Of a DNA stretch of 36,685 nt, positions 31,277 through 36,685 are shown piece after piece (the first letter of the stretch is position 1; every line of letters starts with the position of its first letter). The stretch is taken from the NCBI GenBank assembly GCA_934746785.1, contig CAKVFO010000010.1, positions 1 through 36,685 on the forward strand, given 5' to 3'. Made by a program: the position numbers and the translations under genes. Source of the DNA: an uncultured Clostridium sp. Lineage in GTDB: Bacteria > Bacillota > Clostridia > Clostridiales > Clostridiaceae. The notes beneath the pieces were generated by a model, which was not told where the DNA came from, did no database searches, and saw nothing but the letters and a program-made list of their open reading frames with translations.

Positions 31277-32725
31277 ATGAAGAAGTTTATTATAGTAATG
31301 GCAATTACTATTTTATTATTTGCATTTTTAGGTACATTTATTGAAAAGAGTAAAGAAAATAAAGTTAATGATGTCGATAGTATAGTTATGTCTATAGAAA
31401 GTTTAGAAAATGATTTAGAGCTGAATCTAGGATCAAGTAAAGATACTGAAAATATTATATGTGCAACATGCAGGGGGCTTGTTAAGTTAAATAATAATAA
31501 TGAAGTTATATTAGATCTTGCAAAAGATTTAGAGATTTCTAGTGATGGAATAGAATATAAATTTACATTGAAAGATGATGCTTGCTGGAGTAATGGTGAA
31601 AAAATAAAAACGGAAGAGGTTGTATTGTATTTTAAGTCACTTATTCAAAGGTCAGAGAATAAAGATATTAAGGCATTGTTAGAGATTTATGGAGTTAATA
31701 AGTTTAAAGAAGAAAAAGTTGATTTTGAAAAGTATGTAGCTATAACAAGTGATGAAAATAGTATAAGAATACGTCTTAATAAAAAGAATGATGACTTTTT
31801 AACAGAGTTATCAAAACCTCAATACAGACTAAGAAAAAATATATCATTATGGAATAATATAAAAGGTAATTATAAGAGAATAGTTTATTCAGGAGATTAT
31901 CATATAAGTGAGGTAAAGGAAGATAGTATTAAGTTGAAGAGTAATCTTAAGGAATGTGATAAAGAAATAATTATGATTAGAGATGATAATAAAGAAAATT
32001 CTATGGCTTCTTATGAAATAGGGGATAGAGATATAGTTGTAGATGTTCCTATATCACAGGTTACTAGATTAGAACATAATAATAGGATTTTATCATCACC
32101 ATCAGGAGAAGGGTTATATGTTGCTATAAACTCTCAAAAAATGAGCCTGGAAATGAGAAAGGAATTTATTAAGGGGCTTTATAAGGCAGCACAAGAATAT
32201 TATGATGAAAATCAAAAGTCAGTAAAGTTCTCAGAAGGAAGTTATTTTGAAGATGAGATGGATGACATAAATAAGCTTCAAAGTAGAAAAGTTAGTATAA
32301 GTGATAGTGAGAAAAATACGGCTTTAAATAGTATAAATATTCTTATACAAAAAGAAGATGTAAGTGAAGACTTCGTAAGATTTTTAATTAATTATTTTAA
32401 AGAAAATAAAGAAATAAATATTACATACGAAGAAGATGATGGAGAAGATAAATTAGAGAATAGCGGAAGATTTCATATGGCTTTATTAAGGCTGAAGGAG
32501 AAGAGTGTTAGTAAAAACAAATTATTTGAAGAAATGAAAAATGTATTTTTAAAAGAAAACAGTCAATACTTTTTAGAAGGTGCTAACATTGAGGATAAAA
32601 TATTTAATTCATATATTGGAGTGCCTATTATGTTTATTGATAGAAATATAGCTGTATCAGATAAAGTGGGGAATATTAGGCTTGATGGAAATGGAAATGT
32701 TGACTTTTCAGGAGTAAATCAATAA
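31277..32725 (+). CDS. Family 5 solute-binding-like protein, membrane-anchored
   Basis: The 482-residue protein has an N-terminal hydrophobic segment (residues 3-21, FIIVMAITILLFAFLGTFI) without a lipobox Cys, so it is probably anchored by an uncleaved signal. The next part resembles the SBP_bac_5 (OppA/DppA) fold: NIICATCRGLVKLNNNNEVILDLAKDLEISSDGIEYKFTLKDDACWSNGEKIKTEEVVLYFKSL is a classic start of such proteins. The middle and C-terminus are diverged and charged. No permease or ATPase gene is near, so it may be an orphan or have a sensing role. TGAGGAG precedes ATG 31277. Confidence 0.75.
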   Translation: MKKFIIVMAITILLFAFLGTFIEKSKENKVNDVDSIVMSIESLENDLELNLGSSKDTENIICATCRGLVKLNNNNEVILDLAKDLEISSDGIEYKFTLKDDACWSNGEKIKTEEVVLYFKSLIQRSENKDIKALLEIYGVNKFKEEKVDFEKYVAITSDENSIRIRLNKKNDDFLTELSKPQYRLRKNISLWNNIKGNYKRIVYSGDYHISEVKEDSIKLKSNLKECDKEIIMIRDDNKENSMASYEIGDRDIVVDVPISQVTRLEHNNRILSSPSGEGLYVAINSQKMSLEMRKEFIKGLYKAAQEYYDENQKSVKFSEGSYFEDEMDDINKLQSRKVSISDSEKNTALNSINILIQKEDVSEDFVRFLINYFKENKEINITYEEDDGEDKLENSGRFHMALLRLKEKSVSKNKLFEEMKNVFLKENSQYFLEGANIEDKIFNSYIGVPIMFIDRNIAVSDKVGNIRLDGNGNVDFSGVNQ

Positions 32726-32763
32726 AAAAGATGTATCAAAGGTATATAAAAATTGATACATCT
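32724..32763. terminator. Terminator between convergent genes
   Basis: Perfect 11-bp stem AGATGTATCAA with TTGATACATCT and 13-base loop. The T-tract of six lies on the minus-strand side, so it chiefly stops the leftward 490-residue gene; rightward termination would be weak. Confidence 0.75.
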
Positions 32764-32771
32764 CAATTAAA

Positions 32772-34244
32772 TTATTCTTTTTTAAGATCCGAATCTTCTT
32801 TAGGAGTGGTAGTTTTTGAAGGAGTTTTTTTAGAAAAATTCATTTCGTTAATGATATCATCTTTAAAATAGTGAATAAAAGTAAAGAAAATAAATATATT
32901 TTTTTCACTATCAAAGGTTTCTTTTATTTTAGAAAACTCATTTTTCTTTCTAGAATAAGTTATAGTTTTTGAAAAAATAGGGGCAATTCCTGAGTTTTCA
33001 GGTGATGGTAAACTTGGCATCCTAAAATAACTTTCATCAAGCATGTCATCTGAGCGTAATGAAAGGCTTCGATATCTTTCACTTTCATCAAGGGTTGGGG
33101 CTTCTGGCCAGCTTAATATTAATCCAGATGATATAAAGTATTTTCTATATAAACTAGAAAGCATATTCTTATATTTGAATATATCATCAACGTCTTTAGA
33201 ATGCATTAATAAGGCTAGAAAGTATAATGATATTTCAGTAGAAGTATATTTAAATTCCTTTTTATCAGTAAGTTTTAAGAAGATACAATTAGAGTCATCG
33301 TATAAATTTTCAAGTTTATTATATATCTCATCTCTTTTTTCTTTAAAAGAAAGTATATTGGTATTTTTATAGGAATCGCCTAGTGTTATAGCAAAGAGAG
33401 CACAATCTTTTAGATTATTTTCATAGTAGTCTTTTTCATCGAATTTACTTATAAGATAATCACTTAAATCAATGATAATAGATTTTGCATCATCTTCCTT
33501 TGAAAACTTATAGAATATATTAAATGAAAAAAGAATCTTACAAGCATCATCAAAAGAAGAATCATAAAGAGCTTCTTTAAAATTAGTAAACATTGTAAGA
33601 ATTTCTAGGGAGAATTCTTTATATTCAATTGCTGAAGGGTCTTCTAAATTATTAAAGTAATATAAGTAATAAGCACACATCATAAAAGATTGATCGACAA
33701 AATTAAGTTTTTTATCTTTAGTAATTAAATTAAAACCTTTAGAGCCGTTTTCAGATATATTTTTTTTTTCAACAAATACGCCTTCTGAATTTCTTAAGTT
33801 TTCATAGTAGAAATCAAGCTGCTCTTTTGCAAGTAGATTATATGCATCTTTTAAAGAATCAACATTTCTATTATCATTTGTATAATTTGAATAATAGTTT
33901 GATAATTCTAACAAGGACATTGTCATTAATGCATTAGTTGTAGGAAGTATATCTTTCTTGAATGAAGATTCATCAAAACTTTTAGAATTTTTACTATGAA
34001 TAAAGTACGGAGATGATTTCCTGTAAAGGCATATTACTGGAGAAAATTTATCCAATATGCTAATATTATCGTTGTGATGTGAACTTCTTTTTGAATTTCT
34101 ATGAGAGTATTGAATTCCACATTTTGAGCTAAGTACAATAGTTTTTAAAGCTTCTCTAGAAAGATAAAAAAGCTGTCCTTCAATATCAGAGGACGCTAAG
34201 CTATTCATTCTGAAAAAAGGTCCAATATATTTCAATGTATTCAC
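32772..34244 (-). CDS. Unknown helical protein, 490 residues
   Basis: A largely helical soluble protein with no signal peptide or span. The first part contains repeated Ser/His/Asn stretches (SHRNSKRSSHHNDN). The middle has helix pairs suggesting an alpha-helical repeat or toroid (TTNALMTMSLLELSNYYSNY, LNFVDQSFMMCAYYLYYFNN, STEISLYFLALLMHS), somewhat like six-hairpin glycosidase-type folds; this is a weak guess. The acidic-basic C-terminal tail (KTPSKTTTPKEDSDLKKE) looks disordered. GAGGTGA on the minus strand sets the start. It diverges from rph across about 100 bases. No function can be given. Confidence 0.75.
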   Translation of the reverse strand: MNTLKYIGPFFRMNSLASSDIEGQLFYLSREALKTIVLSSKCGIQYSHRNSKRSSHHNDNISILDKFSPVICLYRKSSPYFIHSKNSKSFDESSFKKDILPTTNALMTMSLLELSNYYSNYTNDNRNVDSLKDAYNLLAKEQLDFYYENLRNSEGVFVEKKNISENGSKGFNLITKDKKLNFVDQSFMMCAYYLYYFNNLEDPSAIEYKEFSLEILTMFTNFKEALYDSSFDDACKILFSFNIFYKFSKEDDAKSIIIDLSDYLISKFDEKDYYENNLKDCALFAITLGDSYKNTNILSFKEKRDEIYNKLENLYDDSNCIFLKLTDKKEFKYTSTEISLYFLALLMHSKDVDDIFKYKNMLSSLYRKYFISSGLILSWPEAPTLDESERYRSLSLRSDDMLDESYFRMPSLPSPENSGIAPIFSKTITYSRKKNEFSKIKETFDSEKNIFIFFTFIHYFKDDIINEMNFSKKTPSKTTTPKEDSDLKKE

Positions 34245-34346
34245 CTCATATTTATCATTCTTATTAATTAATATGAGATATGTTTATAAAAAGTGCATAA
34301 AATATATGGAAGGAGTTTATTAAAGAATAAAAAAGGTGGATTTAAT

Positions 34347-35099
34347 ATGGCGAGGATAGATGGAAGAAAGAAAGAACAATTAAGAAATATAAAAATAACA
34401 AGGCATTATACTAAATATGCAGAAGGATCAGTCTATATAGAGGTTGGAGATACAAAGGTAATTTGCAATGTGTCAGTAGAAGAGAAGGCACCACCCTTTT
34501 TAAAAGGTACAGGGGGAGGATGGATTACTGCAGAATATAATATGCTTCCACGATCTACTGGAACAAGAAAGATAAGAGATATTGCGAGATTGAAGGTTGA
34601 TGGAAGGTCTATGGAGATACAAAGACTTATAGGAAGAGCGTTAAGAGCAGTTGTAGATTTAAAGGCTTTAGGTGAAAGAACTTTGTGGGTAGATTGCGAT
34701 GTTATTCAAGCTGATGGAGGAACTAGAACTACAGCAATATCAGGTGCTTTTGTTGCCTTAGTAGATGCAGTGAATAAGCTTCATAAAAATAGACCGTTCA
34801 AGATTTATCCAATTAGAAATTTTGTAGCATCTACAAGTATAGGTATAGTAGATGATGAGATTTTATTAGATTTGTGTTATGAGGAAGATTCAAAAGCAAA
34901 AGTAGATATGAATTTAGTTATGACTGATGAGGGACAATTTATTGAAATACAGGGAACAGGGGAAGAAAATACTTTTAGTAAAAATGAACTTGATAAATTG
35001 TTAGAGTTAGGAGCTAAAGGCATAAAAAATATGATTCATGCACAAAAAGACTCTTTAAAGATGGATGCACTTTGGATAGGAACAGGAGGAAATAAGTAA
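34347..35099 (+). CDS. rph: Ribonuclease PH
   Basis: This 250-residue phosphorolytic 3'-5' exoribonuclease trims tRNA 3' ends. Landmarks are MARIDGRKKEQLRNIKITRHY, TGGGWITAEYNMLPRSTGTR, SMEIQRLIGRALRAVVDLK, VDCDVIQADGGTRTTAISGAFVAL and IEIQGTGEENTFSKNELDKLL, all typical and complete. AAGGTGGA at about 34332-34339 supports ATG 34347 rather than the in-frame GTG at 34293. rdgB begins two bases after the stop; this gene pair is a common Gram-positive arrangement. Confidence 0.97.
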   Translation: MARIDGRKKEQLRNIKITRHYTKYAEGSVYIEVGDTKVICNVSVEEKAPPFLKGTGGGWITAEYNMLPRSTGTRKIRDIARLKVDGRSMEIQRLIGRALRAVVDLKALGERTLWVDCDVIQADGGTRTTAISGAFVALVDAVNKLHKNRPFKIYPIRNFVASTSIGIVDDEILLDLCYEEDSKAKVDMNLVMTDEGQFIEIQGTGEENTFSKNELDKLLELGAKGIKNMIHAQKDSLKMDALWIGTGGNK

Positions 35100-35101
35100 C
35101 A

Positions 35102-35713
35102 ATGAAAAAGATAATATTGGCAAGTAATAACCAACATAAAATAGGAGAAATAAGAAGTATACTTAAGGATTTAGATTTTGATATAAAATCATTAAAAGAT
35201 GAAAATATAAATATAGAGGTAGAGGAGGATGGAAAAACTTTTGAAGAAAATTCATTAAAGAAGGCTAAAGAAATAGCTGCGTATTTAAAGGAGAGGGGAG
35301 AAAATGAATTTATAGTAATAGCAGATGATTCAGGGCTTGAAGTTGATTATTTAAATGGTGAACCAGGAATATATTCGGCTAGATATGCAGGAGAACATGG
35401 AGATGATTATGCTAATAATGCTAAGTTATTAGAAAAATTAAAAGGAGTTCCAGCAATCAATAGAAGTGGAAGATTTGTTTGTGTCATAGCATTAGTAGAT
35501 AACAATGATAAACATATATCTATAAGAGGTGAGGTAGAAGGAATAATAAAAGAGGAGCTTTCTGGAACAGAGGGATTTGGATATGATCCGTTATTTTATT
35601 ATGAGCCACTAAAGAAAACATTTAGTGAGATGTCTTCAGAAGAAAAAAATAAGATTAGTCATAGAGGCGAAGCATTAAAGAAGTTAAGAAAAGAACTGAA
35701 AAATTATAGATAA
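35102..35713 (+). CDS. rdgB: dITP/XTP pyrophosphatase (RdgB/HAM1)
   Basis: This 203-residue enzyme hydrolyses non-canonical purine triphosphates (dITP, XTP) to monophosphates and so keeps them out of DNA and RNA. The N-terminus KKIILASNNQHKIGEI (phosphate site), IADDSGLEVDYLNGEPGIYSARYAG (catalytic acid region), GTEGFGYDPLFYYEPLKKTFSEMSSEEKNKISHRGEAL at the end and the full length all match. It lies in one operon with rph and the phosphodiesterase. Confidence 0.96.
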   Translation: MKKIILASNNQHKIGEIRSILKDLDFDIKSLKDENINIEVEEDGKTFEENSLKKAKEIAAYLKERGENEFIVIADDSGLEVDYLNGEPGIYSARYAGEHGDDYANNAKLLEKLKGVPAINRSGRFVCVIALVDNNDKHISIRGEVEGIIKEELSGTEGFGYDPLFYYEPLKKTFSEMSSEEKNKISHRGEALKKLRKELKNYR

Positions 35714-35727
35714 AGGGGATAATAGTT

Positions 35728-36201
35728 TTGAAGATAGCAGTAATTAGTGATACACATAGGGTGAATAAATATATTGATATAGCTAAGAAGTATATAAAAA
35801 AGTGTAATATTGTTATTCATTTAGGAGACAATATAGAGGATGTAGAGAGGTTGACTGAAGATTTTAGAGGGATAGTATATTCTGTTAAAGGAAATTGTGA
35901 CTTTTCATCTAAGTATCCTTCGGAACAGGTAATAGAAATAGAAGGAAAGAAGATATTCATAACTCATGGTCATAATTATGGAGTTAAATACTCATTAAAT
36001 AATATCTATTATAGAGCTAAAGAACTTGAAGTAGATATTGTTTTATTTGGACATACACATAAAGCATTAATAGTAGAAGAAGATGGAATAATATTAATGA
36101 ATCCTGGTAGTATATCGCTTCCAAGAAACTGTGATAGAAGTATAGGATACATAGAAATTAGTGAAAAGGTTGATTTTTATTTAAAAAAAATAAGTGAATA
36201 G
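35728..36201 (+). CDS. YfcE/MJ0936-type metallophosphodiesterase
   Basis: This 157-residue calcineurin-like enzyme has all metal-binding motifs in order: ISDTHR, IHLGDNIEDV, VKGNCDF, ITHGHNYG, LFGHTHKA and the closing MNPGSISLPR. Relatives hydrolyse phosphodiesters in vitro; the natural substrate is unknown. The start is TTG 35728, nine bases after the purine-rich site AAGGGGA at the end of rdgB. The same operon order follows rph and rdgB in many clostridia. Confidence 0.93.
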   Translation: MKIAVISDTHRVNKYIDIAKKYIKKCNIVIHLGDNIEDVERLTEDFRGIVYSVKGNCDFSSKYPSEQVIEIEGKKIFITHGHNYGVKYSLNNIYYRAKELEVDIVLFGHTHKALIVEEDGIILMNPGSISLPRNCDRSIGYIEISEKVDFYLKKISE

Positions 36202-36282
36202 TGCATAGAAACACAAAGTAGTACTTGAATAGACTTAGATTATATACGATTATCTCTCTTATTCTCGTATTTTCACACTAAG

Positions 36283-36333
36283 TTAAAAAAGTTTTAAAAA
36301 AGTATTGACGTATTAGCAAAGTTACTGTAGAAT
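36283..36333 (+). promoter_or_regulatory. tRNA-Pro/Gly promoter with A-tract UP element
   Basis: TTGACG at 36305-36310, 17-base spacer, TAGAAT at 36328-36333. Directly upstream lie phased A-tracts (TTAAAAAAGTTTTAAAAAAG, 36284-36303), as in strong stable-RNA promoters. A near-copy precedes the tRNA-Arg promoter. Confidence 0.85.
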
Positions 36334-36373
36334 AATCCTTGTCGCTGCGAGATGAGCGGCTGACAAGAAAAAC

Positions 36374-36449
36374 CGGGGTGTGGCGCAGATGGTAGCGCGC
36401 ATGGTTTGGGACCATGAGGTCGCAGGTTCGAGACCTGTCACCCCGACCA
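36374..36449 (+). tRNA. tRNA-Pro (UGG)
   Basis: A complete cloverleaf: acceptor CGGGGTG with CACCCCG, anticodon loop TTTGGGA with anticodon TGG at 36407-36409, T-loop GGTTCGAGACC, and encoded CCA at 36447-36449. Confidence 0.97.
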
Positions 36450-36453
36450 CTAT

Positions 36454-36527
36454 GCGGGTATCGTATATCGGTAATACTCCAGCCTTCCAAGCTGGAAAGG
36501 TGGGTTCGATTCCCACTACCCGCTCCA
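36454..36527 (+). tRNA. tRNA-Gly (UCC)
   Basis: Acceptor GCGGGTA with TACCCGC, anticodon loop CTTCCAA with TCC at 36486-36488, T-arm TGGGTTCGATTCCCA, encoded CCA at 36525-36527. Four bases separate it from tRNA-Pro, so both come from one transcript. Confidence 0.97.
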
Positions 36528-36537
36528 CTAAAAACAC

Positions 36538-36589
36538 TTAAAAAAGATTTTAAAAAAGTCTTGACAAAGTGATTTGAATAGAATAAAAT
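36538..36589 (+). promoter_or_regulatory. tRNA-Arg promoter with A-tract UP element
   Basis: Perfect TTGACA at 36561-36566, 17-base spacer, TAAAAT at 36584-36589, and upstream phased A-tracts (36540-36558) nearly identical to those at 36284. Confidence 0.88.
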
Positions 36590-36610
36590 AAAATTCGTTC
36601 TGAGGAACAA

Positions 36611-36685
<75 letters not shown>

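Noticed and set aside
34245..34277. Operator in the rph divergent region
   Set aside because: CTCATATT and AATATGAG form an inverted repeat with a 17-base spacer, but one arm overlaps a ribosome site and such AT-rich repeats are expected by chance.
36278..36610. Open frames on the minus strand across the tRNA genes
   Set aside because: They cover three clear tRNA cloverleaves and two promoters and have no ribosome site; they are the familiar false ORFs of tRNA clusters.

Overview
The window is low-GC Firmicute DNA. AT-rich intergenic DNA, strong AGGAGG-type ribosome sites, frequent TTG and GTG starts, a T-box leader, and a set of pcrA-ligA, rph-rdgB-phosphodiesterase and tRNA genes point to Clostridium sensu stricto or a close relative. 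The species cannot be named from sequence alone.

Layout. 1-5090: an accessory stretch with the first codons of a leftward gene, an acyltransferase-3 membrane enzyme, three GNAT acetyltransferases and a 675-residue protein made of two fused acyltransferase-3 domains. 5261-5878: a LysE-type exporter. 6010-6302: copy 1 of a structured intergenic element. 6345-11308: a probable Fur-controlled iron cluster with a heterodimeric CydDC-like ABC exporter, a YgbA-like Cys-rich protein, a DUF454 protein and two small unknown proteins; two Fur-like 7-1-7 palindromes precede the two transcription units. 11340-12554 (-): iron-type alcohol dehydrogenase. 12710-12910: a small membrane-protein gene interrupted by one in-frame stop. 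13102-14897: pgi and a DUF188 gene. 15138-17902: a seven-repeat Y_Y_Y-like protein and a lytic transglycosylase, both without signal peptides. 18058-18774: RsuA/RluB pseudouridine synthase. 18775-19801: about 1 kb without protein genes, holding a candidate small RNA, a palindrome, promoters, a Glu-type T-box and copy 2 of the structured element, leading into gltX. 21520-24333 (-): glnS, a permuted papain-like protein and a lipoprotein. 24455-30827: DUF554, pcrA, ligA and a small membrane protein. 30862-34244: a small membrane protein, an orphan solute-binding protein and an unknown 490-residue protein. 34347-36201: rph, rdgB and a YfcE-type phosphodiesterase. 36305-36685: tRNA-Pro, tRNA-Gly and tRNA-Arg behind two near-identical promoters.

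Most notable points: (1) pcrA carries an in-frame 359-residue intein inside helicase motif III whose central domain looks like a GIY-YIG nuclease. (2) Two dispersed copies of a strongly folded 230-290 nt element share a conserved core and both begin inside the T-tract of an intrinsic terminator; two further terminators are followed by only the left-end motif of that element. (3) A promoter-terminator unit without an ORF encodes a candidate sRNA whose two hairpin loops both show UAGCCCC. (4) The gltX leader stacks a T-box terminator directly on the structured element. No CRISPR array, rRNA, complete insertion sequence or prophage was seen.
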